Part shown: piece after piece, positions 7,215 through 14,226 of the stretch | Layout: every line of letters begins with the position of its first letter | Numbering within the stretch: position 1 is the first letter of the stretch | Assembly: GCA_050742455.1 (NCBI GenBank) | Contig: JBOGIG010000031.1 | Location: 1 to 29,703, forward strand | Direction of reading: 5' to 3' | DNA length: 29,703 nucleotides | Origin: JBOGIG01 sp050742455 | Lineage (GTDB): Bacteria; Actinomycetota; Acidimicrobiia; Acidimicrobiales; JBOGIG01 | The notes under the pieces: generated by a model | Told to the model about the DNA's origin: nothing | Databases searched by the model: none | Seen by the model: only the letters and a program-made list of their open reading frames with translations | Made by a program: the position numbers and the translations under genes

Positions 7215-7928
7215 TCAGCCCGGGACGATGACCACGCACTCCACCCTGGCCTCGGCGGCCAACAGCGCCACCAACTGATCGCCTATGTCAGCCAGGGATA
7301 CCAGCCCGTCACCCATGTATCCCTTTTGCACCCAGGTACGGCCCACGTCCCCGGCCAGATCAGGGTCCCAGCCATTGGCGAACTCGGTGGCGGCGTCGAC
7401 CCCGGCCGGGCCGATGATCATCCGGGTGAAGGCCACGTCAGGAAGCTCGGCCTGGAAGGACTGGACCAGACGCTCAAGGGCGGCCTTGCTCACCCCGTAG
7501 AGCCCGAGGCCGGGCCACGGCGGAGTCACCCCGGCCGAGATGGAGGATAAGAACACCGCCTTGCCTCCCGATCTTTCGAGGTGAGGGGCGGCGGCCCGGG
7601 TGACCAGGGCGGCGCCGATCACATTGGTCGCCATGACCCCGCTCCACAGTGACTGGTCGGCGTCGACCAGTCGGCGCAAGGGCCCGACGCCCGAGCAGTA
7701 GATCAGGTAGTCCAGGCCACCCAGCGCCTCCACCGCCCCGGTGACGGCGGCCTGACAGGAGGATTCGTCCCTGACGTCACAAACCAGAGGAACACAGGCA
7801 GTTCCAGCCTCGGCCGCCAATGCCTGGAGGCGGTCCCGACGTCGAGCGGCCACCGCCACCCGAGCGCCCTCGGCTACCAGACGCAGGGCCAAACCCCGGC
7901 CCAGTCCACTCGACGCCCCCACCACCAA
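7215..7928 (-). CDS. Short-chain dehydrogenase/reductase (at least 237 aa)
   Basis: NAD(P)-dependent classical SDR, oxidising or reducing an alcohol/ketone. The Rossmann glycine motif GASSGLG starts at residue 4, the active-site serines lie in VFLSSISAG (about 125-133), and Tyr144-xxx-Lys148 is in YGVSK. The NNAG motif reads YCSG. The only standard start near the front is TTG at 7928, which trims the first beta strand. Residues upstream in frame (GRLGGRSALVVGAS) look native, so the true start may be nearer the thioesterase stop at 7979 with an unusual codon, such as CTG at 7946 after GAGGG. It follows the thioesterase within about 50 bp. Oxidation of a hydroxylated intermediate made by the operon's P450s is plausible. 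Confidence 0.88.
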   Translation of the reverse strand: MVVGASSGLGRGLALRLVAEGARVAVAARRRDRLQALAAEAGTACVPLVCDVRDESSCQAAVTGAVEALGGLDYLIYCSGVGPLRRLVDADQSLWSGVMATNVIGAALVTRAAAPHLERSGGKAVFLSSISAGVTPPWPGLGLYGVSKAALERLVQSFQAELPDVAFTRMIIGPAGVDAATEFANGWDPDLAGDVGRTWVQKGYMGDGLVSLADIGDQLVALLAAEARVECVVIVPG

Positions 7929-7978
7929 AGCGCTGCGGCCCCCCAGACGGCCCTCGGTAGTGGCGGTGATAGAGACCC

Positions 7979-8806
7979 CTAGTGCTTCTCGGCGGCCGGA
8001 TGAGCCCGGATCATGTTCTCTTGGACGAAGGAAGCCACCAATTCACCCGACCGGGAGAACACATGGGCCCGGCCGTAGGATCGCCCGCCCCCGGCGTATG
8101 GGCTCTCATGGGCCAAGAGGTGCCAGTCCTGCACCGTCAGGGGCTGATGAAAAGTGAGAGTGTGACTGACTACGCCGGTGTCCAGGCTGCGGTGGGCCAT
8201 GGCTTGGCCCACCCCCCGATGCGGGCGCATGGCCGTTCCGATGAGGAACATGTCGGTGGCATCGGCCAGGATGGCCTGGTTTGTGGCTTGGTCCGATCCG
8301 GCTCCGGGGCAGCGGAACCAAAGGTCGTAGTGGGGCGGGCCCACCGCATCGGGATCGAGGAGGTCGACCCCTCCGACTGCTCGCAGCTCACCGGCCACCA
8401 GGTACGGCTCCAGCGCAGTAGCAGCTTCAGGCTCACCCACGACAGGAGCTACGGCGGCGTGGCGAATCAGATCGGGCTCCTCTCCCCCCAGTAGGACCAG
8501 GGCTCGGGTGCACAGGCGGTCACCCTGGCGAACAGTCACCGTGGCGCTGGCGAACGACCGTCCGGAGTGCATGGTGTCAACATCGATTTCCAGCGCCTGG
8601 TCTGGCCGGCCTCCCCGGGCGAAGATGGCGTGGATCGACCTCACCCTTTTGTGCAGCTCGCCTCGGGCCGCAGCCACGATGATCTGGCCCAGGATCTGCC
8701 CGCCAAAGACGGGGCCGGCAGTGCCGGGAAGGTTCCCGGCCCGATAGCGGCCCGGGCCTACCTCTTCCAGAGCGAGAACGTCGAGGAAATCCTTCACGTC
8801 GGCCAC
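7979..8806 (-). CDS. TesB-like acyl-CoA thioesterase II (275 aa)
   Basis: Double-hotdog acyl-CoA thioesterase that releases free acid and CoA from acyl-CoA. The N-terminal hotdog carries FGGQILGQ (about 34-41). The C-terminal hotdog carries ADATDMFLIGT with Asp185, the SHTLTFHQPL strand and VQENMIR with Gln262. These match the Asp/Thr-Ser/Gln network of E. coli TesB. Length is close to TesB. The start is GTG at 8806 with AAGGA close upstream (about 4 nt). It sits 55 bp after the amidohydrolase and about 50 bp before the SDR. In a CoA-based pathway it could rescue trapped CoA or release a dead-end acid; this is inference. Confidence 0.92.
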   Translation of the reverse strand: MADVKDFLDVLALEEVGPGRYRAGNLPGTAGPVFGGQILGQIIVAAARGELHKRVRSIHAIFARGGRPDQALEIDVDTMHSGRSFASATVTVRQGDRLCTRALVLLGGEEPDLIRHAAVAPVVGEPEAATALEPYLVAGELRAVGGVDLLDPDAVGPPHYDLWFRCPGAGSDQATNQAILADATDMFLIGTAMRPHRGVGQAMAHRSLDTGVVSHTLTFHQPLTVQDWHLLAHESPYAGGGRSYGRAHVFSRSGELVASFVQENMIRAHPAAEKH

Positions 8807-8861
8807 CGGTCCTTATGATGCTCATTCCTCGCCTCGCGCACAACCACGACCCCGACGGGCA

Positions 8862-10322
8862 TCACCGGAGATCGGCCACGACCCGACCGTCGATGATGCA
8901 AAGGGCCACCAGGTCGGCGCCCAGTTCCTCGATATCGGCCCAGGCCAACTTGAGGAGGCACAAGTCGCCGGCGCCACCCACCTCCACCCGACGTGGGACA
9001 CCGGGAGCATCCGCAGTTCCGAGGAACAGCTCGACGGCCGCCCGCCGGGTTACTCTCTCGTCCGGACCCAACACGCCCGATCCAGGGATGGAGCGGCTCA
9101 CCGCCGCCCTCATGGCTGCCCAGGGATCCATCGAGCCGAAGGGGGCATCGGTGCCCGCGGCCACGGCAACTCCGTGGGCCTGAAGGGTGGCGCAGCGGTA
9201 CAAGGAGTCATGATCGACCCGATCGACTTCCCGGCGGAACTGCTCGCCCCGTTCGACCACGAAGTTGGGCTGGGTTACGACGGTCACCCCCATCCGACCC
9301 AGATCCTCGATGGCCGATCCAGGGATGAGAGCCCCATGCTCGATTCGATCGCCGCGTTGGGCGCCGGCCGCGTCGAGCAGGGCCATGGTCAGGGCCAGTT
9401 GGACTTGGGTGGCGCAGTGAACCGCCACCGCTCGTCCCCTCTGGTGAGCGTTGGCAACGCGGGCCACGAGGTCCTCGATGGGGGGCAGGTCGTTGTCGTG
9501 GAGCATCACCTTGACCGGACCCACCGTTACCTTCCCGCGGGTCGGCGGGTCGGCTTCGGTCCCCGGCCACCACGGCGAAGACATGAGGTGGAGACGCTGG
9601 GGGAGGCTGCCTTCTTCGCTGGCCTGGACCAGGGCCGATGCCTCCTGGGCCGATCTGTCCGGCGTGGCGTCAGTAAATCCGGTGATGCCCATCTCAGCCC
9701 CGCGCCGACCCACCTCGCCCAGGTCGCCGCCGGTTGCCAGATCTCCGCCGGTTGCCAGATCTCCGCCGGTGCGACGCGTGGCCGAGGCCATCCAGCGATC
9801 CAGGTGCCACAGGCGGCCGGTCATCCGACCCGACTCGTCGCGCTCCACCCCGGGATCACAAAGTTCCTCTGCCCCGGTCAACCGGAGGGCCATCGAATTG
9901 AGAACCCAAAGGGCGCCGGTTCGATGCTGCACCCGCAAGGGTCGATCCCGAACCATGATGTCAAGCTGGTCGCGGTCCAGGATTCCGGCCACCGACTCGT
10001 GATATCCCGTCGCCCGCAACCAATCCGTCCCTGGGCTACGGGCCGCCTCCCTCAACCGGCGAGCCAATCCGGCCCGGTCACTGACCTCGGGTGGGCCCAC
10101 CACCACCGAGGACTGCTGAGCCGCCATCGATCTGAGATGCACGTGATGATCGTGAAGACCGGGCAACAGCAAGCCTGCGCCCCCCTCGATCACTTCGTCG
10201 CGGCGGCCCGTTCGGATGCGATGGGCGATCTCGGCGATCAACCCGCCCTCGATGCGCACATCGGCCCGGCCCGAGCCGAGTGGGTTTCCCCAAAGGGCGA
10301 CGTCGGTTATCACCAGGCCCAC
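8862..10322 (-). CDS. YtcJ-like amidohydrolase family 3 protein (486 aa)
   Basis: Metal-dependent amidohydrolase with a composite beta-sandwich at both ends (VITDVALWG..., GRVVADL) around a TIM barrel. The metal motif is LLPGLHDHHVHL with His60-x-His62 in the chosen frame. Further ligand regions are AVHCATQ, RIEHGALI and AAGTDAPFGSMDPW. The closest described type is the YtcJ/predicted metal-dependent hydrolase family, acting on C-N bonds of amides or imides, but the physiological substrate is unknown. The frame is open to 10457, yet GTG at 10322 shares one base with the CoA-transferase stop (TAGTG) and begins just before the first family beta strand; GTG at 10313 is possible. A GGDLAT hexapeptide repeat interrupts the mid region. 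Confidence 0.9.
   Translation of the reverse strand: MGLVITDVALWGNPLGSGRADVRIEGGLIAEIAHRIRTGRRDEVIEGGAGLLLPGLHDHHVHLRSMAAQQSSVVVGPPEVSDRAGLARRLREAARSPGTDWLRATGYHESVAGILDRDQLDIMVRDRPLRVQHRTGALWVLNSMALRLTGAEELCDPGVERDESGRMTGRLWHLDRWMASATRRTGGDLATGGDLATGGDLGEVGRRGAEMGITGFTDATPDRSAQEASALVQASEEGSLPQRLHLMSSPWWPGTEADPPTRGKVTVGPVKVMLHDNDLPPIEDLVARVANAHQRGRAVAVHCATQVQLALTMALLDAAGAQRGDRIEHGALIPGSAIEDLGRMGVTVVTQPNFVVERGEQFRREVDRVDHDSLYRCATLQAHGVAVAAGTDAPFGSMDPWAAMRAAVSRSIPGSGVLGPDERVTRRAAVELFLGTADAPGVPRRVEVGGAGDLCLLKLAWADIEELGADLVALCIIDGRVVADLR
9724..9770 (-). repeat. 18-bp tandem repeat inside the YtcJ-like gene
   Basis: Two full units, 9724-9741 and 9742-9759 (TCTCCGCCGGTTGCCAGA type), plus a partial third. 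The period of 18 keeps the frame and encodes GGDLAT repeats in a probable surface loop of the barrel. The copies are nearly identical, which suggests a recent expansion. Confidence 0.85.
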
Positions 10323-11836
10323 TAAGGCCGACCCCCAGGTCCCAGCTGGGACACCACGGCCGCGGTGTCCGCCCCGGCCCGCCGTGCGGGAGGGCCGGCA
10401 GGCGGGGGCACAGGGGGGCGGACCACGGTTGCAAAGCCATTCTGGTTGACCACCCACGATCCACCTGGCCCTCGACTGACCAGGTAGGCGGCCTCGGCCT
10501 GGGCGGGACGCTCAGTCACAAAGGCCGCGGCAGCGCTCAGGGGAACATCGATGAGGTGGCCTCCCCCCCGGCGGTACGAAGCCAGGCCGGCCAGGGCGGC
10601 GCAAAGCCCCGAGATGGGATCGGCGATTGCATCGGCACAAAAGACCGGGGACCCCGTCCGGTCCCAGGCCACGAGACCTGCCGCCGCCGCCGCGTCATCA
10701 CCAAATGCCACCCACGATGCCCTGGGACCATCCCGGCCGTGGCCGGTGATGGAAATCCACGTCTTTCCCTCATGACGTTCCAGGATGGATCGGGCCTTGA
10801 TGCCCAACTGCTCCAGGGCGCGGGGCCGGGAAGATTCCACCACCACGTCGGCCCCGGCGACCAGTTGGTGCAGGGCCTGGCGGCCCTCGTTCGTACCGAA
10901 ATCTAAGACGACGCTCTCGTGCCCGGCATGGAGCCAGTCATAAAACGCCGTGTTGGCCCGTCTCGCCCCATCGAGGCGCGCTGCGCTCTCCACCTTGATG
11001 ACCCTCATCCCGACCCGACCCAGCAGCTGGGCACACAGCGGCCCGGCCCACATGGCGGAAAGATCCACCACCACCGGAGTTCGGTAGCCCAATCCCCCCA
11101 ACTTCGATTCGATCGCCCCTCCCGCCTTGTCACTCGTGGTCCCGATGGTGGTAACCCGCCACGGCAGGGCCACCTCGGGGCTTGTGCCCCGGGGCAGGAT
11201 GGTCGCCGGAACGGCCAACTCCTGGAGGCGCTCGACCACGTCTTGCCCCTTCCACCGGGCGAACCTGGGCTCCAGTTCGGCCCACACCGGGGTCGGGTTC
11301 CGGCCCTGTGGCCCCAGGACGGCCGCGGCAGCCAGTACGTCATCGGGTCGGGCCAGGTTCACCGCCACCCAATCGTCGCCGGCCCTCACCATCCGACACG
11401 ACCCCCCCACCGAAGCGCGGCCGCCCCGGTGCTGCCCGGTCAGGGCGCTGCGCCCTCCGATCAGGATGGCGGGGTCAAGCCAGGGTTCATCGCCTACCCA
11501 GCCGGCCAAGGCGGCGAGCACCTCGGTGATGCCTCGAATAGCACCGAGGACCGGTGCAGGCGGGACCAGTGGAGCCTCCCCGGGCCAGCCCGTGAGCCAC
11601 ATGGCCCCCGAGTCGGCCCACTCCGAGGCGTGTGCACGAATATCCGGCCTGCCGCCTTGTCGGCTCGCCAACCCGGACCCCGGCTCCAGTCCCTGCTCCA
11701 ACAGACCGGCCAGCACCCGGTGCGTCTGGTCAGTTCCAGCAAGGCCCGACACCGGTCCCGGGGGTGCGATCGCCGACCCCGGGGGTGCGATCGCCGACCC
11801 CGGGGGTGCGATCATCGGCCCCGGGGGTGCGATCAT
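10322..11836 (-). CDS. CaiB/BaiF-type (family III) CoA-transferase, N-terminally extended (504 aa)
   Basis: Family III CoA-transferases move CoA between acyl-CoA and free acid through an aspartyl-CoA anhydride. The usual family N-terminus (VVDLSAMWAGPLCAQLLGRV, then KVES) appears only at about residue 256. It is followed by VVLDFGTNEGRQAL, VVESSRPRALEQLG, and an ADPISG segment whose Asp (about 406) matches the catalytic Asp. Ahead of this lies about 200 residues (EWADSGAMWLTG, SCRMVRAGDDWVAVNLARPDD) that resemble the small-domain half of the family, so the chain looks like a partial tandem or rearranged version. The first 28 residues are four MIAPPGP-like heptapeptides. ATG 11836 is chosen because TAATCT lies 6 nt upstream; TTG 11842 or GTG 11752 (after the repeats) are alternatives. 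First gene of operon A. Confidence 0.85.
   Translation of the reverse strand: MIAPPGPMIAPPGSAIAPPGSAIAPPGPVSGLAGTDQTHRVLAGLLEQGLEPGSGLASRQGGRPDIRAHASEWADSGAMWLTGWPGEAPLVPPAPVLGAIRGITEVLAALAGWVGDEPWLDPAILIGGRSALTGQHRGGRASVGGSCRMVRAGDDWVAVNLARPDDVLAAAAVLGPQGRNPTPVWAELEPRFARWKGQDVVERLQELAVPATILPRGTSPEVALPWRVTTIGTTSDKAGGAIESKLGGLGYRTPVVVDLSAMWAGPLCAQLLGRVGMRVIKVESAARLDGARRANTAFYDWLHAGHESVVLDFGTNEGRQALHQLVAGADVVVESSRPRALEQLGIKARSILERHEGKTWISITGHGRDGPRASWVAFGDDAAAAAGLVAWDRTGSPVFCADAIADPISGLCAALAGLASYRRGGGHLIDVPLSAAAAFVTERPAQAEAAYLVSRGPGGSWVVNQNGFATVVRPPVPPPAGPPARRAGADTAAVVSQLGPGGRP
11753..11836 (-). repeat. Four 21-bp tandem repeats at the CoA-transferase 5' end
   Basis: Four consecutive 21-bp units at 11836-11816, 11815-11795, 11794-11774 and 11773-11753 (minus strand), each containing ATCGCACCCCCGGGG. 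They differ mainly at the first codon (ATG or GCG) and the last codon (CCG or TCG). They encode heptapeptides M/A-IAPPG-P/S. The first unit begins at the proposed start codon. If translation really begins at GTG 11752, the repeats would instead fill the divergent promoter region. Confidence 0.95.
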
Positions 11837-11848
11837 CGGCAAAGATTA
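11837..11848 (-). promoter_or_regulatory. Putative leaderless promoter -10 box of operon A
   Basis: On the minus strand TAATCT (11848-11843) is followed by six bases and then ATG at 11836. This is the spacing at which transcription would start on or next to the start codon. No Shine-Dalgarno sequence precedes the ATG and no clear -35 was seen. The box overlaps the divergent TACTGT box by two bases. Confidence 0.5.
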
Positions 11849-11858
11849 CTGTACCCAC
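11847..11858 (+). promoter_or_regulatory. Putative leaderless promoter -10 box of the hydratase gene
   Basis: TACTGT at 11847-11852, six bases, then GTG at 11859. No Shine-Dalgarno sequence is present before this GTG. The layout matches leaderless actinobacterial genes. Confidence 0.5.
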
Positions 11859-12938
11859 GTGGCCTCCTATCCCTCCCCCACAGCGATCCTCAGTGCCGAT
11901 CAGGCCCTGGCCCTGGTCGACAATGGTGGTCATCCCGAGGCCGTCGGCGTCCTCTCCGGTCGCCCCATCTTGGCCGTGGCGGTGGAGGACGGCCCGGCCG
12001 GCCAACGGTGGGCGGACGCAGCTCGTCGGCTGGGTTGCGTCGCCGTAGGAGTGGCTCAAAGATCCATGGACACCGCCCCTGAACTCGACGTCCTGATCTG
12101 TGCAGAGGAATCCCCACCCCGGCCCTGGGTCAGCGGGAATGGCCCGGTGGAGTCGGCGCTGGCGACCCTTGTGGAGGCGGTGACCGCTAACCCCCAGGCC
12201 AGCGTGGCCCTGGTCCAGCTGCTCAGGTTCGGGCAGGACCTGGGTACCCACGATGCCCTGGTGGCGGAGTCCTTTGTTTATTCGACCCTGCAATCGGGCC
12301 CTGAATTCGCCTCATGGTTGAGCAACAGAGAGGCCCCCGGTCCCGGACCCCCCCGGCCTCCCCAAGATCCACGGGCCGGTGCCGTACATACCAGCCTGGC
12401 CGATGGGGTCATGACCGTTCACCTGTGGCGCCCCGAGGTGGCCAACGCCCTCAACGTCGCAATGAGGGACGAGCTGGTTGAGGCCTTCGATCTGGCCGCA
12501 TGTGACCCGAGCGTGCGAGAAGTCGAGCTGAAGGGCCAAGGTGCGCACTTCTGCAGTGGAGGGGACTTAACCGAGTTCGGCTCCGGTACAGACCCCGCTA
12601 CCAATCACGTGGTACGCACCACGCGCAGTCCGGCCCGGGCCTTGTTGGCCTGCGCCGAGCGCACCACAGCTTTCGTGCATGGGAACTGCATCGGGGCGGG
12701 GATCGAACTGCCCGCACTTTGTCGAACTGTTCAGGCCGCCGCCGGCGCCCGGTTCCGACTGCCCGAGATCTCCATGGGGCTGGTCCCGGGATCGGGAGGG
12801 ACGGTGGGAATTCCCCGCCGCATCGGCCCGTCCCGCACCGCCTGGATGGCCCTGACCGGTCTGGAGGTCGATGGGGCCACGGCCTTGGGTTGGGGACTGG
12901 TGGACGCTTTGGTTCCGAGGGCGAACACTGAGTCATGA
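11859..12938 (+). CDS. Enoyl-CoA hydratase/isomerase family protein with N-terminal domain (359 aa)
   Basis: The C-terminal part (about 175-359) is a crotonase: the oxyanion-hole segment FCSGGDLTEFG (about 231-241), GNCIGAGIELPALCR with Glu283, and LPEISMGLVPGSGGT with Glu303. The two glutamates match the acid/base pair of enoyl-CoA hydratase, so hydration of a 2-enoyl-CoA is likely. The first 160 residues (SADQALALVDNGGHPE ... ESFVYSTLQSGPEF) form an additional domain joined by a Pro-rich linker (GPGPPRPPQDP). It does not show a second complete active site. Upstream sequence is open but runs through the antisense CoA-transferase gene, and GTG at 11859 fits a leaderless start. It faces the CoA-transferase across a 22-bp divergent promoter and precedes an acyl-CoA dehydrogenase by about 70 bp. 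Confidence 0.87.
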   Translation: MASYPSPTAILSADQALALVDNGGHPEAVGVLSGRPILAVAVEDGPAGQRWADAARRLGCVAVGVAQRSMDTAPELDVLICAEESPPRPWVSGNGPVESALATLVEAVTANPQASVALVQLLRFGQDLGTHDALVAESFVYSTLQSGPEFASWLSNREAPGPGPPRPPQDPRAGAVHTSLADGVMTVHLWRPEVANALNVAMRDELVEAFDLAACDPSVREVELKGQGAHFCSGGDLTEFGSGTDPATNHVVRTTRSPARALLACAERTTAFVHGNCIGAGIELPALCRTVQAAAGARFRLPEISMGLVPGSGGTVGIPRRIGPSRTAWMALTGLEVDGATALGWGLVDALVPRANTES

Positions 12939-12990
12939 AAACTAAGGTGGCCCGGTGTCCAGCCCAGAGCCCAACCTGGTGCCAAGCCTT

Positions 12991-13024
12991 GTGAGCGAGG
13001 CCGGTTGGTGAGCGAGGCCGGATC
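12991..13024 (+). repeat. 17-bp direct duplication at the acyl-CoA dehydrogenase start
   Basis: GTGAGCGAGGCCGG occurs at 12991-13004 and 13008-13021 with a period of 17. Only the second copy is in frame with the dehydrogenase; the first soon meets a stop. The duplication appears to have copied the start codon region, and the GAGG of the first copy may serve as ribosome site for the second. Confidence 0.8.
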
Positions 13025-14195
13025 CGGCGCCTTATTCGACCTGGGTCGATGCCGTTATGATGCCGGCCCGGCCCGGCGAATGCGTGAAGAGCTGAGGCCG
13101 TGGCTGGAAGCCAACCTCACAGCCGAAGTCGTTGGCGCCGGGAGTCATATGACCGACGGCTCCAATTTGGACGTCCTTCGGCGCTGGAACCGGGAACTGG
13201 CGCTGGCCCGGTGGGCCGCGGTGTCGTGGCCGTCCGCCTACGGGGGGCGCGATGCCTCGGTGGTGGAGCAACTGGCCTTCTTGGAGGAGATGGCCCGTTG
13301 GGAGGCGCCCGGCCCGCTCAACGTAATCGGCCTGTCCAACATCGCCCCGGCCATCATGGCCTTTGGCACCGAGGAACAACGCCATCGATTCCTCCGGCCG
13401 ATGTTGTGGGGCGATGAGATCTGGTGTCAGGGCATGTCCGAGCCCGATGCCGGGTCGGATCTGGCCTCCCTTCGCACCCTGGCCCGCATCGACGGCGACT
13501 CATTCGTGGTCAACGGCCAAAAGACCTGGAACAGCCTGGGTCACCACGCCGACTGGTGCCAGCTCTACGTGCGTACCGATGCCACCGTTCCCCAGCACCG
13601 GGGCATCAGCTGCCTGCTTGTCGACATGTCCAGCGCGGGCATCATGTCCAGTCCGATACGGACCATGGACGGCGCCACGAGCTTCGCCGAGTTGTTCTTT
13701 GACGACGTTCGCGTGCCGGCGTCGGCGTTGCTGGGCCAGCTGCATGGGGGGTGGCAGGTAGCCATGAACACCTTGTCCCACGAGCGGGCCGGAGTCGCCC
13801 GACTCCATCTCATGCTCACCAACAAGCTCAGACACCTCCTAGGTGATGCCGCCGGATTGGAGTCACTGGCACAACCGGTGATTCGTCACCAGATTGCCTC
13901 GCTGTACAGCCGCATCGCCTGCATGCGGTGGCTGAGTGAGCGCTTCCTGGTGGCCCCGACGCCATCACCGGTGGCCGGCAGCCTGGCCAAGCTGGCCTGG
14001 GCCAGAGCCGAGCAGGAGCTGTCCCTCCTGGCCGGGGGGTTGTTGGGTCCCTCCACCCAGCTCGGTGGGCCGTGGGCCACCCAGGCCACCTCCGCCCCCA
14101 GTACCTCGATCGCCGGCGGCACCACGGAGATCAACCTGAACATAGTGGCCGAAATTGGCCTCGGACTACCCAAGGAGCCCCGTAGCCACGGCTGA
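13008..14195 (+). CDS. Acyl-CoA dehydrogenase (395 aa), catalytic type
   Basis: Full-length FadE-like flavoenzyme. Visible signatures are WPSAYGGRDAS (about 74-84), CQGMSEPDAGSDLASL (about 140-155), VVNGQKTWNS (167-176) and AELFFDDVRVP (227-237). TLSHERAG carries Glu259, the inferred catalytic base at the isovaleryl-CoA dehydrogenase position, and the C-terminus has SIAGGTTEINLNIVAE. GTG 13008 follows GAGG with suitable spacing; TTG 13005 directly before it is also in frame. It is the second gene of the unit begun by the extended hydratase, and no adjacent partner subunit is present. It ends 31 bp before the converging aldehyde dehydrogenase. A hydratase and a dehydrogenase together support one beta-oxidation turn on an unknown acyl-CoA. 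Confidence 0.92.
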   Translation: MSEAGSGALFDLGRCRYDAGPARRMREELRPWLEANLTAEVVGAGSHMTDGSNLDVLRRWNRELALARWAAVSWPSAYGGRDASVVEQLAFLEEMARWEAPGPLNVIGLSNIAPAIMAFGTEEQRHRFLRPMLWGDEIWCQGMSEPDAGSDLASLRTLARIDGDSFVVNGQKTWNSLGHHADWCQLYVRTDATVPQHRGISCLLVDMSSAGIMSSPIRTMDGATSFAELFFDDVRVPASALLGQLHGGWQVAMNTLSHERAGVARLHLMLTNKLRHLLGDAAGLESLAQPVIRHQIASLYSRIACMRWLSERFLVAPTPSPVAGSLAKLAWARAEQELSLLAGGLLGPSTQLGGPWATQATSAPSTSIAGGTTEINLNIVAEIGLGLPKEPRSHG

Positions 14196-14226
14196 GGCCG
14201 GTGTCGGAATGGCCCCGGTCTCGGCT

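Noticed and set aside
9724..9770. CRISPR-like array
   Set aside because: Units abut without spacers and are in frame inside a gene; the other arrays in the window also lack spacers.
11127..11858. Upstream extension of the hydratase frame
   Set aside because: Lies wholly over the opposite-strand CoA-transferase and reads as Pro/Arg/Ser-rich shadow sequence; GTG 11859 has a fitting -10 box.
10919..12082. 387-codon plus-strand open frame with RGCDRRP-type repeats
   Set aside because: It is the antisense/other-frame reading of the CoA-transferase gene and its 21-bp repeat; no recognisable domain.
14194..14222. Possible hairpin between convergent genes (GAGGCCGG with CCGGTCTC)
   Set aside because: 8-bp stem with one G-U pair, 13-base loop and no U-tract; overlaps a stop codon. 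Not enough for a terminator call.
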